A stretch of DNA of 64,000 nt from contig NZ_CP016076.1 of NCBI RefSeq assembly GCF_001941625.1, positions 2,542,001 through 2,606,000 on the forward strand, read 5' to 3'. Origin of the DNA: Actinoalloteichus fjordicus (GTDB lineage: Bacteria > Actinomycetota > Actinomycetes > Mycobacteriales > Pseudonocardiaceae). Positions 16,229 through 25,362 of this stretch are shown one piece after another. Below the pieces are notes generated by a model. It had not been told where the DNA came from. It saw only the letters and a program-made list of their open reading frames with translations, and made no database searches. Numbering within the stretch: the stretch's first letter is position 1; each line of letters starts with the position of its first letter. A program made the translations under genes and the position numbers.

Positions 16229-19150
16229 ATGACGATCTCCGCGCACCGGCCCCGCGAGCGGGCCAGCTCCGAACGACCCGCCCTGTCCGTCCTCGAACAG
16301 GGCATCCCCTTCACCGAACGGCACATCGGGCCACGGCCCGCCGAGTTGGCCAGGATGCTGGCGGTCATCGGCGTCGACTCGCTGGCGGATCTCGCCGACC
16401 GCGCGGTGCCCGAGGCCATCCGGGACGAGGCGACGGACTCGACGCTGCCCTCGGCCGCGAGCGAAACCGTCGCGCTGCGTGAACTGCGGGACCGCGCCTC
16501 CCTGAACCGGGTGTACACCCAGATGATCGGCCTCGGCTACCACGGCACGGTGACCCCGCCGGTGATCCGGCGCAACGTGCTGGAGAGCCCGGCCTGGTAC
16601 ACCGCGTACACGCCGTACCAGCCGGAGATCTCGCAGGGCCGCCTCGAGGCCCTGCTCAACTTCCAGACGATGGTCTCCGACCTGGCCGGGCTTCCGGTGG
16701 CCAACGCCTCGATGCTCGACGAGGCGACCTCGGCGGCCGAGGCGATGACACTGATCCGCCGGGCGGGCCGGTCCCGTTCAACCCGTTTCGTCGTCGACTC
16801 CGACACCCTGCCGCAGACGCTCGCCGTCCTGCGGACCAGGGCCGAGCCGCTGGGCATCGAGATCGTCGAGGCCGATCTCGGCTCGGGCAGCCTGCCGGAC
16901 GGCGACCTCTTCGGGCTGCTGCTGTCCTATCCCGGCGCCTCCGGGCGCGTCGTGGACCAGGAGGATCTGATCGCCGAGGCACATCGGCGGGGCGCGATGG
17001 CCGTGGTGGCCGCCGACCTGCTCAGCCTCGTCCTGTTGCGCTCGCCGGGCTCGATCGGTGCGGACGCGGTGGTGGGGACCGCCCAGCGATTCGGCTTCCC
17101 GATGTGCCTCGGCGGGCCGCACGCCGGTTATCTGGCGGTCCGCAAGGGCCTGGAGCGGCAGCTCCCCGGCAGGCTGGTCGGCGTGAGCGTCGACGCCGAC
17201 GGCGCGCCCGCGTATCGACTCGCCCTACAGACCAGGGAACAGCACATCCGCCGGGAGAAGGCCACCAGCAACATCTGCACCGCCCAGGTGCTGCCCGCCG
17301 TGGTGTCGGCGATGTACGCCGTCTACCACGGCCCGGAAGGGCTGCGTCGGATCGCCGAGCGGGCCCATCGGATGGCGGCCGTGGTCGCGGAGGGTCTGCG
17401 CGGCGGTGGTCACGACCTCGTCCATGACGCGTTCTTCGACACGCTGTGCGTCCGGGTTCCCGGCCGCGCGGACCAGGTGGTCGCCGCCGCTCGTGATCTC
17501 GGACTGAACCTCCGTCGCGTCGACGCCGATCAGGTGGGGATCTCCTGCTCCGAGACGACCACCCTCGAGCACCTCGACGCGGTGTGGCGGGCCTTCGGGG
17601 TGGACGTGGACGCGATCGACGTCGACGAACTGGACGCCGCCACGCCCGACGCACTGCCGGAAGGGCTGCGTCGCACCGAGGACTTCCTCACCCACCCGGT
17701 GTTCCATCGGCACCGCTCGGAGACGGCCCTGCTGCGGTACCTCCGATCGCTCTCCGACAAGGACGTGGCCCTGGACCGGAGCATGATCCCGCTCGGGTCC
17801 TGCACCATGAAGCTGAACGCCACGGCCGAGATGGAGCCCATCACGTGGCCCGAGTTCGCCGAGCTGCACCCCTTCGCGCCTGCCGACGACGCGGCGGGCC
17901 TGCTGTCGATCGTCGGCGACCTGGAGCGCTGGCTGGCCGAGATCACCGGCTATGACGCGGTCAGCATGCAGCCCAACGCCGGCAGCCAGGGGGAGTTCGC
18001 CGGGCTGCTGGCGATCCGTGCCTACCACCTGGACCGGGGCGAGCCCCGGCGTGAGGTCTGCCTGATTCCGGCCAGCGCCCACGGCACCAACGCCGCGAGC
18101 GCGGTGATGGCCGGGATGCGGGTCGTGGTCGTGGCCTGTGACGACGCGGGCAACGTCGACCTGGACAGTCTGCGGACGCTGGTGGACGTCCATCGGGACG
18201 ACCTCGCCGCCATCATGATCACCTACCCGTCCACGCACGGCGTCTACGAAAACACGGTCCGCGAGGTGTGTGCGCTGGTGCACGACGCGGGCGGCCAGGT
18301 GTACGTGGACGGGGCGAACCTCAACGCGTTGATCGGGCTGGCGCGGCCCGGCCGGTTCGGCGCCGACGTCTCGCACCTCAACCTGCACAAGACCTTCTGC
18401 ATCCCCCACGGCGGCGGCGGCCCCGGCGTCGGGCCCGTCGGAGTTCGACAGCATCTCGCGCGATTCCTGCCGGGGCACCCGCTCCAGCCCTCGGCCGGTC
18501 CCGCAGGCGGGGTCGTCGGGCCGGTCAGCGCGGCACCCTGGGGCAGCGCCGCGATTCTCCCGATCTCCTGGGCGTACGTGCGGATGATGGGCGCGGACGG
18601 GCTTCGACAGGCCACGCTGACCGCCGTCGCCGCGGCGAACTACGTGGCCCGGCGACTCGCCGAGCACTACCCGGTCCTCTACACCGGCCAGGGCGGATTC
18701 GTCGCCCATGAGTGCATCCTCGATCTGCGTGGTCTCACCAAGGCCACCGGCGTCACGGTGGACGACGTCGCGAAGCGGCTCGCCGACTACGGGCTGCACG
18801 CCCCCACGATGTCCTTCCCGGTTCCCGGCACGTTGATGGTCGAGCCGACCGAGAGCGAGGACCTCGCGGAGCTGGACCGGTTCTGCGCCGCGATGATCGC
18901 GATCCGGGCCGAGATCGATCGGGTCGGCGCGGGGGAGTGGCCCGCCGAGGACAATCCGCTGCGCAATGCGCCGCACACGGCCGAGTGCCTGACCGGCGAG
19001 TGGTCGCACCCGTACAGCCGCGCGGAGGCGGTGTACCCGGCGGGGCACGGCAGTCAGAAGATCTGGCCGCCGGTGCGGCGGATCGACGGGGCTCGCGGCG
19101 ACCGCAACCTGGTGTGCTCCTGCCCGCCGTTGGAGGCATACCAGGGCTGA
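16229..19150 (+). CDS. gcvP: Glycine dehydrogenase (decarboxylating), P protein
   Basis: The PLP-dependent P protein of 973 aa, a full-length fused P1-P2 form. It decarboxylates glycine and passes the aminomethyl group to the lipoyl arm of GcvH. RHIGPR near residue 32 marks the start of the domain. The PLP lysine is Lys721 in [18 protein letters not shown], and the conserved [10 protein letters not shown] and [10 protein letters not shown] blocks precede it. ATG 16229 follows GAGGTTCGG. Expression is expected to respond to glycine through the tandem riboswitch immediately upstream. A strong hairpin follows the stop. Confidence 0.96.
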   Translation: MTISAHRPRERASSERPALSVLEQGIPFTERHIGPRPAELARMLAVIGVDSLADLADRAVPEAIRDEATDSTLPSAASETVALRELRDRASLNRVYTQMIGLGYHGTVTPPVIRRNVLESPAWYTAYTPYQPEISQGRLEALLNFQTMVSDLAGLPVANASMLDEATSAAEAMTLIRRAGRSRSTRFVVDSDTLPQTLAVLRTRAEPLGIEIVEADLGSGSLPDGDLFGLLLSYPGASGRVVDQEDLIAEAHRRGAMAVVAADLLSLVLLRSPGSIGADAVVGTAQRFGFPMCLGGPHAGYLAVRKGLERQLPGRLVGVSVDADGAPAYRLALQTREQHIRREKATSNICTAQVLPAVVSAMYAVYHGPEGLRRIAERAHRMAAVVAEGLRGGGHDLVHDAFFDTLCVRVPGRADQVVAAARDLGLNLRRVDADQVGISCSETTTLEHLDAVWRAFGVDVDAIDVDELDAATPDALPEGLRRTEDFLTHPVFHRHRSETALLRYLRSLSDKDVALDRSMIPLGSCTMKLNATAEMEPITWPEFAELHPFAPADDAAGLLSIVGDLERWLAEITGYDAVSMQPNAGSQGEFAGLLAIRAYHLDRGEPRREVCLIPASAHGTNAASAVMAGMRVVVVACDDAGNVDLDSLRTLVDVHRDDLAAIMITYPSTHGVYENTVREVCALVHDAGGQVYVDGANLNALIGLARPGRFGADVSHLNLHKTFCIPHGGGGPGVGPVGVRQHLARFLPGHPLQPSAGPAGGVVGPVSAAPWGSAAILPISWAYVRMMGADGLRQATLTAVAAANYVARRLAEHYPVLYTGQGGFVAHECILDLRGLTKATGVTVDDVAKRLADYGLHAPTMSFPVPGTLMVEPTESEDLAELDRFCAAMIAIRAEIDRVGAGEWPAEDNPLRNAPHTAECLTGEWSHPYSRAEAVYPAGHGSQKIWPPVRRIDGARGDRNLVCSCPPLEAYQG

Positions 19151-19176
19151 GCCGGGCCTGCTCCGCGCGAGTGCGA

Positions 19177-19215
19177 CCGGGCGCCCGGCGGCTTCGTGCC
19201 GTGTCGGGCGCCCGG
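19177..19215 (+). terminator. Terminator-like hairpin after gcvP
   Basis: CCGGGCGCCCGGCGGC (19177-19192) pairs with GCC-G-TGT-CGGGCGCCCGG (19198-19215) around a TTCGT loop, starting 26 nt after the gcvP stop. No T-run follows, as is common in high-GC actinobacteria. Confidence 0.55.
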
Positions 19216-19630
19216 AGTCTCGCCGTCGATCCACCGGACGAGGCTCGCCGGCTCCGGGGAGCCCGCAGCTCCCGCAGCACAGGAGACGTGCCGCCGGAGC
19301 GGCCGGTCTCCGCTCCGCGCCCCGGCGTAGGTTCTCCCGGCTGCCCTCGCCGGCGTCGCCCGACGGGCCCGGCCCGAGGTTTCTCGCCCGGACCGTCCAC
19401 GTCTCGCGGACAGGGCAGGCCGAGTCGTCGGCGTGACCGGCTGCCGGACGGCAGGTGACGTCAGCCGATCCGGCTGCTCCCGACGGGAGGAGGGGTGCGG
19501 CGCGGGGGAGAAATCGGGTGCGTCGGCGACGGTTAGGCTGTCAGGATCACAAGACCGTGTGATCGGCGGCGTCGTACCTCCGACGGCCGACCGGTGATGA
19601 CCCGAATCCCGGCGATGGAGCTTTGAAGAG
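19216..19630. other. serS upstream region with -10 box and inverted repeat
   Basis: This 415-bp region shows no gene. Near its right end TAGGCT (19534-19539) is a possible -10, though no good -35 is seen. It is followed directly by the perfect inverted repeat GATCACA (19545-19551) / TGTGATC (19558-19564). I saw no T-box or tRNA-like element. Confidence 0.45.
19545..19564. promoter_or_regulatory. Inverted repeat GATCACA-N6-TGTGATC before serS
   Basis: A perfect 7-bp inverted repeat with a 6-nt centre lies 5 nt after a TAGGCT -10-like box and about 67 nt before the serS start. Position at a likely transcription start suggests an operator; the binding protein is unknown. The half-site resembles CRP-type TGTGA, but that may be chance. 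Confidence 0.4.
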
Positions 19631-20905
19631 ATGCACGACCCGCGCGTTCTGCTCGATCCGGCCACCGACGCCGTGCGCAAGCTCGCACGACGTGGCTACC
19701 AGCTTGACCTGACGCGACTGGAGACGCTCCTCTCCGCCCGGAACTCCGCCATCCAGCGTGCCGACGAGGCCCGCGCCGAGTCGAAGAAGGTCGCCGCCTC
19801 GGTCGGCCAGGCGGCCAAGCGCGGCGAGGACATCACCGCGCTGCGGGAGCACGCCAAGGGGCTCAAGGGCAGCATCGCCGAGGCGGAGGAGGAGCATCAG
19901 CGCCTCGACGCCGAACTCACCGAGTGGATGCTCGGCATTCCCAACCTTCCGGACGACCGGCTGCCCGACGGTGCCACCGACGAGTTCGCCGAACTGGTCA
20001 GCACGTGGGGCGAACAGCCCGAGTTCGACTTCGAGCCCGCCGACCACGTCGACGTCGGCGAGCGGCTCGGGATCTTCGACTTCCCCCGGGCGACGAAGCT
20101 GGCAGGCCCGCGCTTCGTGGTGCTCAAGGGCGTCGGCGCCCGGCTGGAGCGTGCGCTGGCGAACTTCTTCCTCACCCTGCACACCGAGGAACAGGGCTAC
20201 ACCGAGTTCGGCTTGCCTGCCCTGGCCAATCGGGCGGCGTTGACGGGTAGCGGGCAGCTCCCGAAGTTCCAGGACGACCTCTTCGCCACCGGCGTCGCCG
20301 ATCGGGAGCTGTTCCTGGTTCCGACCGCCGAGGTCCCGCTGCTGAACCTGCACGCCGACGAGATCCTCGCCACCGAGGAGCTGCCGTTCGCCTACACGGC
20401 GCACACCCCGTGCTTCCGGTCGGAGGCGGGCTCCTACGGCCGAGACACCCGAGGCCTGATCCGGATGCACCAGTTCTCGAAGGTCGAGCTGGTCCGCTTC
20501 TGCGAGCCTGCGGAGTCCGACGCGCAGCTCAGACTGATGCTCTCCCACGCCGAGGAGTGCCTGCGCAGGCTCGGGCTCGCCTACCGGGTGGTGGCGCTGC
20601 CCGCCGGTGACATCGGCTTCTCGGCGCAGTTCACCTACGACATCGAGGTGTGGCTGCCCAGCCAGGGCCGGTATCGCGAGATCTCCAGCGTCTCGGACTG
20701 CGGCGTCTTCCAGTCTCGACGCGCGGGCATTCGGACCAGGACCAAGGACGGCAGGCGGGGCCTGGCCGCGACGTTGAACGGCTCGGGCCTGGCTGTCGGC
20801 CGGACCATGGTGGCGATCCTGGAGCAGAACCAGCAGGCCGACGGCTCGGTGCGCGTTCCAGAGGCGCTGGTGCCGTTCCTCGGCACGGACGTCCTGCGGC
20901 CCTGA
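19631..20905 (+). CDS. serS: Seryl-tRNA synthetase, atypical for actinobacteria
   Basis: A class II aminoacyl-tRNA synthetase of 424 aa that charges tRNA-Ser. An N-terminal coiled-coil arm (about residues 28-105) is followed by the catalytic domain with TAEVPLLNLH, motif 2 (CFRSEAGSYGRDTRGLIRMHQF) and motif 3 (NGSGLAVGRTMVAILE), so it looks active. The start MHDPRVLLD and the blocks TGSGQLPKFQDDLF and LVPTAEVPLLNLHADEIL differ from the housekeeping actinobacterial enzyme (MIDLKLLR..., GTSEVPLAGYH). It resembles the E. coli/Thermus-type form, suggesting a second, transferred copy. Extra SerRS copies are known as self-resistance or biosynthetic enzymes in actinomycetes. No biosynthetic cluster is adjacent. 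Whether another serS exists cannot be seen here. Confidence 0.9.
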   Translation: MHDPRVLLDPATDAVRKLARRGYQLDLTRLETLLSARNSAIQRADEARAESKKVAASVGQAAKRGEDITALREHAKGLKGSIAEAEEEHQRLDAELTEWMLGIPNLPDDRLPDGATDEFAELVSTWGEQPEFDFEPADHVDVGERLGIFDFPRATKLAGPRFVVLKGVGARLERALANFFLTLHTEEQGYTEFGLPALANRAALTGSGQLPKFQDDLFATGVADRELFLVPTAEVPLLNLHADEILATEELPFAYTAHTPCFRSEAGSYGRDTRGLIRMHQFSKVELVRFCEPAESDAQLRLMLSHAEECLRRLGLAYRVVALPAGDIGFSAQFTYDIEVWLPSQGRYREISSVSDCGVFQSRRAGIRTRTKDGRRGLAATLNGSGLAVGRTMVAILEQNQQADGSVRVPEALVPFLGTDVLRP

Positions 20906-21041
20906 CGAGGTCGGCTCCGCACGGCCTGCCACGCGCGCGGCGCCGACCCGACCGGGCTGACACGGGTCGGCCTGCGTGGCTGGTCGGCGGCCTGGCGGTC
21001 GCAGCGTCGTGACCGTGTCCGGTGCGGGTCGGGGAGAGCGC

Positions 21042-22244
21042 TCAGCGCTCGGCCTGGCCGTGCCAGGACTCGATCAGTTCCTGGCTGGTCGGGCCGTCGG
21101 CCGAGGCGAGATTGGCGTCCGGCGTGCTCCAGCGGACGCCGGGCGCGGGGTTCGGGTAGTACATCACTGCGGTCACCCGAAAGCCCGCCTCGGCCAGTAC
21201 GCGCTGTTGGTCACGGTGCCGGAGGAACTCGCCGAACTGCTGTGTCGCCCGGCTGAGGGTGGTGTCCCGCTCGCCGCCGTTGATCGCGACCAGGGGGTAC
21301 TCGACGCGTGGGTTGGCGCCGCCGGGCATGAAGCCCGCGATCGGGGTCTGGGGGGCCTGGTCGCCGTCGAGGCCGAGATTGCGGCGGTAGAGATCCACCT
21401 CGGCGACCGGGGCGGCGTGGAAGGCCTCGGCGCCGGGATCGGTCGTCCGGCCCAGCACGGTCAGCGCCTCGCGGGTGGTCGGGGGCACCTCCCTCGGCTC
21501 GTTGCGCCACAGCCGCCCCAGGGTGTCCTGGGCACCCTGTTCCGCGAGGGCCTCGGAGGTCACCGGCCCGGTTGCGTCCGGACCCGCGAGCACGCCCTCC
21601 AGCGCCAGCCCGGTCGCCGGGTTGGTCGCCGGGTCGGGCAGCACCAGCACGAACCGGCCCCAGGCGTCCTGCTCGAAGCGGCTCCAGCCCGAGGGCTCCT
21701 CGACCAGGTCGGACACCTCCGACCAGCGCAGACCGCCGTGCAGGCGCACGGCGTGGGCGGCGGGCTCCGACATGCCGAGCAGGATCGGGCTCGTGGCCAA
21801 CACCAGCGGTTGGGAGCCGATCAGGTCGCCGCGCTGTTCGGAGAGCTGCTGCACCCAGCGCAGCGAGTCGGGCACCCACGCGTCGGGGCGCGCGCCGTGC
21901 TCGGCTTCGTCCCAGTCGTCGACGAGTCCCCGCAGCACGTCGGCGGAGCGATGGGTGGTCACCTCGACCCTGATGCAGTAGTCCTGTACGACCGGTCGCG
22001 TCGCGCTCCACTCCTGGGCCGACTCGATGAGCGGGGCGGCCATCGAGTCCTCGGCGGCGATGCGCAGTGTCTGATCACCCTGCGGGCAGCTCGCCGCCTC
22101 GGCGTCGGCACGTCGCTCGACCATCGCGCCGAGAGAGGACCAGCCGACGTATCCGAGCGTCGAGATCAGGAGAACCGCGATGACCGCAAGGGGCCACCCT
22201 GCTACTCCGCGGAGTCTGAGTCCTGAACCACGGTGTCGAGCCAT
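21042..22244 (-). CDS. Membrane-anchored substrate-binding-domain protein
   Basis: A protein of 400 aa with one N-terminal membrane segment (about residues 15-37, after a basic MARHRGSGLRLRG start), so it is probably anchored with the rest outside the cell. The outer part reads as a periplasmic-binding fold of the kind often joined to VWA domains (LRIAAEDSMAAPLIESA, ADVLRGLVDDWD, DAWVPDSLRW, GWSRFEQDAWGRFVLVLPDP), but no VWA domain or transporter is present. There is no lipobox. ATG 22244 is chosen because AGGGGAG lies 5 nt upstream; the earlier GTG 22259 overlaps that ribosome site. It is transcribed alone, and its ligand is unknown. Confidence 0.72.
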   Translation of the reverse strand: MARHRGSGLRLRGVAGWPLAVIAVLLISTLGYVGWSSLGAMVERRADAEAASCPQGDQTLRIAAEDSMAAPLIESAQEWSATRPVVQDYCIRVEVTTHRSADVLRGLVDDWDEAEHGARPDAWVPDSLRWVQQLSEQRGDLIGSQPLVLATSPILLGMSEPAAHAVRLHGGLRWSEVSDLVEEPSGWSRFEQDAWGRFVLVLPDPATNPATGLALEGVLAGPDATGPVTSEALAEQGAQDTLGRLWRNEPREVPPTTREALTVLGRTTDPGAEAFHAAPVAEVDLYRRNLGLDGDQAPQTPIAGFMPGGANPRVEYPLVAINGGERDTTLSRATQQFGEFLRHRDQQRVLAEAGFRVTAVMYYPNPAPGVRWSTPDANLASADGPTSQELIESWHGQAER

Positions 22245-22467
22245 TCGGCTCCCCTTCACGCAGAAGAGCGAAAGTTGTTTTCGCTAAGTAACGAGAACGG
22301 ACTGGTGAGAGCGGGTCCCCGCCCGCTCGGCCGAAAGCTACGCTAACAGGTGAGGGATTCCGGTCAAGATCCTTACGGAGGTGCCCTCACCCAGCCGTGA
22401 TCCTTTGCTGCGTCCCGACGACTCGACGACGCGATGTGGTCGGCCTGCCACGAGTCTCGGCGAGAAA

Positions 22468-22505
22468 CGGTGAAGGAGTGCCCGCAATCAGGCACCCCTT
22501 CACCG
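22468..22505 (-). terminator. Terminator of the CNNM/CorC-like operon
   Basis: CGGTGAAGGAGTGCC (22468-22482) and GGCACCCCTTCACCG (22491-22505) form a 15-bp stem with one mismatch and an 8-nt loop. It lies 25 nt beyond the end of the leftward two-gene operon and upstream of the substrate-binding-protein gene. Confidence 0.7.
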
Positions 22506-22529
22506 GTCATGATCCGATCGAACCGATGA

Positions 22530-23591
22530 TCAGTTCGCCGGGCGCGGGATGCTCCTGACGTGAGTGCCGTCGCGGACGGTGCCGACGTACTCCTCGACCA
22601 GGTCCTCCAACGCCACGACGCCCAGCACCTCGCCCTCGGCGCCCACCGCCGCGGCCAGGTGACTGTGCGCCCGACGCAGCGTGGTCAGTGCCTCGTCCAA
22701 CCGCATGTTCGCGGGCAGCTCGGGCAGGCTGCGGACGCGGCCCGCCGTCACCGGCGCGCTGCGGTCGGCGTCGGCCTGTTCCAGCACGTCCTTGACGTGT
22801 AGGTAACCGACCAGACGTCCGTCGCCTGCCTGCACGGGGAACCGGGAGAACCCGGTGCTGGAGACGGCCTGCTCCACGTCGCCGATGCTCGGGTGCTCCG
22901 GGATCGTGGTCAGTTCCGCCACCGGCACCAGGACGTCGCCCACGGTCCGCTCGGCGGAGGACAGCGTCTTGGCCAGCCTCCGGTGCTCCGAGTCCTCCAA
23001 GAGGCCCTCGCGTCGTGACTCCGCGAACAGGTTGGTCATCTCCTGCGCCGTGTAGGCGGAGGCGAGTTCGTCCTTCGGCTCCACCTTCATCAACCGCAGA
23101 ATCCCGTTCGCCGCGATGTTGAACGTCCCGATGAGCGGCCTGGTGACCCGCACGAAGCCCACGTGTGCGGGAACTAGCCACATCGCCATCTTCTCCGGTG
23201 CGGCGATGGCGAGGTTCTTCGGCACCATCTCACCGAGCATGATGTGCAGGATGTTGATCAACGACAACGCGATCACGAAGGCGATCGGGTGCAGCAGCAC
23301 CTCGGGAACGCCGAGGGGCTCGAGCACCCGCTCCAGCTGATGAGCCACGGCGGGCTCACCGAGCGCACCCAGTCCCACGGTGCACATGGTGATGCCCAGC
23401 TGTGCTCCCGCCAGCATCAGCGAGATCTCCTTGCCTGCCTTCATCACCGTCTTCGCCCGCTTGTGTCCCTGTTCGGCCAGGCCTTCCAGCCGGTCGCGAC
23501 GGGAGGACAGCAGGGCGAACTCGGCACCCACGAAGAAGAAGTTCAACACCAGCAGGAGCACCGCGACGAGCACGGCCATTCCGTCGCTCAT
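22530..23591 (-). CDS. CNNM/CorC-like DUF21-CBS membrane protein, short form
   Basis: A membrane protein of 353 aa with an N-terminal DUF21 (CNNM) transmembrane domain (about residues 1-175, including LNFFFVGAEFALLSSRRDRLE, MLAGAQLGITMCTVGLGALGEPAVA and ILHIMLGEMVPKNLAIA) and a CBS pair (about 200-335: VLVPVAELTTIP, GFSRFPVQ, LVGYLHVKDVL, GVVALEDLVEEYVG). Bacterial CNNM/CorC proteins are tied to Mg2+ efflux or haemolysin-like roles; the ion here is not proven. It lacks the C-terminal CorC/HlyC transporter-associated domain found in its partner. Its ATG overlaps the stop of the upstream gene (ATGA), so the two are translationally coupled and may form a heteromer. Confidence 0.87.
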   Translation of the reverse strand: MSDGMAVLVAVLLLVLNFFFVGAEFALLSSRRDRLEGLAEQGHKRAKTVMKAGKEISLMLAGAQLGITMCTVGLGALGEPAVAHQLERVLEPLGVPEVLLHPIAFVIALSLINILHIMLGEMVPKNLAIAAPEKMAMWLVPAHVGFVRVTRPLIGTFNIAANGILRLMKVEPKDELASAYTAQEMTNLFAESRREGLLEDSEHRRLAKTLSSAERTVGDVLVPVAELTTIPEHPSIGDVEQAVSSTGFSRFPVQAGDGRLVGYLHVKDVLEQADADRSAPVTAGRVRSLPELPANMRLDEALTTLRRAHSHLAAAVGAEGEVLGVVALEDLVEEYVGTVRDGTHVRSIPRPAN

Positions 23592-24985
23592 CGGGTACCC
23601 CTCTCACTGTCTTGCGCTGTGGCGTGGGCGACGTCGGCCCGCTCGCCTGCGTGGCGGTCGCCGGAGTCGTCGGACTCGGCGACTCTGGCGACGCGAAGCT
23701 CGGCGATCCGCCTGCGGTCCATCCGCAGGACGGTGAGCAGCCAGCCGTCCAGCCGGACCTCGTCGGCGACGTCGGGAATCCGGCCGAGCCGATCGAGCAC
23801 GAAGCCCGCGAGCGTGTCGTAGTCGCCCTCCGGGATCTGCAACCCGGTCGCCTCGGCGAGCTCGTCGTCCCGGAGCAGGCCGGAGGCCACCCAGGTCTGA
23901 TCGCCCATCGGTCGGATCGGAGAGATCTCGCGGCGATCGTGCTCGTCACGCACGTCGCCGATGATCTCCTCGATCACGTCCTCGAAGCTGACCAGTCCGG
24001 CGGTTCCGCCGTACTCGTCGACCACGAGCGCGAGCTGGAGCCCGGAACCACGCAGCCGGTCGAGCAGTGTGTCGCCCTCCAATGAGTCGGGCACGCTCGG
24101 CACCGGCCTGGCCAGCGAGGCGACGAGCGTCGCCGCCCGTTCGGCCGGCGGCAGGGTGAACGCCTGCTTGACGTGCACCACCCCGCGCACGTCGTCGAGG
24201 TCGCCTCCGTGGACCGGGAATCGGGAGAAACCGGTCCGGTGGGCGATCTCCAGCAGGTCGACCGCCGTCGACTCCGCCGTGAGCGCGGCGATGCGCACCC
24301 TCGGCGTCATCAGCTCGCCCGCCGTCCGGTCGCCGAAGCGCAGCGAGCGGTCCAGCAGACTGGCGGTTCCCGCATCCATGGTCCCCTGCTCCGCGCTGGA
24401 TCGGACCATGGAGCCGAGTTCCTCCGGGGAGCGCGCGGAGCGCAGCTCGTCGGCAGGTTCGACGCCGAGCTTGCGCACGAGTGCGTTCGCACCGTTGTTG
24501 GCCAGGTTGATCAGCCCGCGGAACAGGCGGGTGAACCACGAGTAGATGCCGGTCACCGCTCGAGCGGTCTCCAACGGCCTGGCGATGGCCAGGTTCTTGG
24601 GCACCAGCTCGCCGAACAGCATGGACAGCGAGGTGGCCACCACCAGTGCCAGGACGACGGAGACTCCCGTCGCGGCGGAATCGGACAGTCCGATCCCGCC
24701 GAGAAGGGGGCCGAGGAGATCACCGATCGCGGGTTGTGCGAGGAAACCCGTGGTGACAGTGGTGACGGTGATGCCGAGTTGAGCACCCGAGAGCTGGAAG
24801 GACAGGGTCCGATGTGCGTGTTGGACCATCTTCGCCCGCTTGTCGCCGACCTCGGCGACATGGGTGTCGATGGTGCTTCGCTCCAGCGAGGTGAGTGCGA
24901 ACTCGGCCGCGACGCAGATGAAGGTGCCTGCGGTGAGTAGAACGACCAATGACAACAGCAGGATGTTGATCAGAATCTCGTTCAC
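23588..24985 (-). CDS. CNNM/CorC-like DUF21-CBS-CorC_HlyC membrane protein, long form
   Basis: A protein of 465 aa, paralogous to its downstream partner. Order: DUF21 membrane domain (about residues 1-190, with CVAAEFALTSLERSTID, SFQLSGAQLGITVTTVTTGFLAQPAIG and MLFGELVPKNLAIA), CBS pair (about 210-335, ending VSFEDVIEEIIGDVRDEHD), and a C-terminal CorC/HlyC domain (LLRDDELAEATGLQIPEGDYDTLAGFVLDRLGRIP) that the partner lacks. Likely role is divalent-cation transport or homeostasis. Two GTG codons are possible starts: 24985 has AAGG at 9 nt and is preferred, while 24994 would touch that site. It is the first gene of the operon. Confidence 0.86.
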   Translation of the reverse strand: MNEILINILLLSLVVLLTAGTFICVAAEFALTSLERSTIDTHVAEVGDKRAKMVQHAHRTLSFQLSGAQLGITVTTVTTGFLAQPAIGDLLGPLLGGIGLSDSAATGVSVVLALVVATSLSMLFGELVPKNLAIARPLETARAVTGIYSWFTRLFRGLINLANNGANALVRKLGVEPADELRSARSPEELGSMVRSSAEQGTMDAGTASLLDRSLRFGDRTAGELMTPRVRIAALTAESTAVDLLEIAHRTGFSRFPVHGGDLDDVRGVVHVKQAFTLPPAERAATLVASLARPVPSVPDSLEGDTLLDRLRGSGLQLALVVDEYGGTAGLVSFEDVIEEIIGDVRDEHDRREISPIRPMGDQTWVASGLLRDDELAEATGLQIPEGDYDTLAGFVLDRLGRIPDVADEVRLDGWLLTVLRMDRRRIAELRVARVAESDDSGDRHAGERADVAHATAQDSERGTR

Positions 24986-25362
24986 CGGGCGCACCCTTGC
25001 GGGGCGCGCGGGACGGTCTGGCAGCCGGGATCTTCGCCCGGCTCGCTACTGCTGCCGGGTGACTCCGCCTTCTGCACGGAAGTCTTCACTCCTTTTTCAC
25101 CTAGGCCGACGTTCGGAGACGTTCGCGCCCGAGGTGTCGGCACGCGGCACGTCGAGGTCCGTCGGGGATTCGGAACGCTCATTGTAGGGCTTGGCCCGGT
25201 CAGCACAGCGCCGAACGGCCTAGTGGCGGGCCGACGTCTGGGCGATTGATCCCGATCGGACGCTGGCGAAGCAGGTGTGTCGCCCTCGGCGCAAGCCGCC
25301 GTTCGGCGTAATGTCAGCCTGCGGGAGCGCCTCGTCGGGGGCCGCGGCAGGTGGGGAGCGGC
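24986..25362. other. Divergent promoter region, CNNM operon and POT transporter
   Basis: This 377-bp region separates the leftward CNNM operon from the rightward POT gene. An AT-rich patch at 25085-25110 may hold the leftward promoter. A 35-codon leftward frame (24982-25089) overlaps the CNNM start but has no well-spaced ribosome site. Confidence 0.45.

Noticed and set aside
17225-19234. A leftward 669-codon open frame opposite gcvP
   Set aside because: It is a mirror of the gcvP codon bias, with no family features.
19216-19630. T-box leader or tRNA gene before serS
   Set aside because: No T-box core (AGGGTGGNACCGCG-type) or tRNA cloverleaf consensus was seen; only a short inverted repeat is present.
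22244-22259. GTG 22259 as start of the substrate-binding protein
   Set aside because: The AGGGGAG ribosome site lies inside those codons and is correctly spaced for ATG 22244.
24982-25089. A 35-codon leader peptide overlapping the first CNNM gene start
   Set aside because: The AGGAG site abuts its GTG with no spacing, and the product is an unremarkable polar peptide. The 4-bp overlap with GTG 24985 could be chance.
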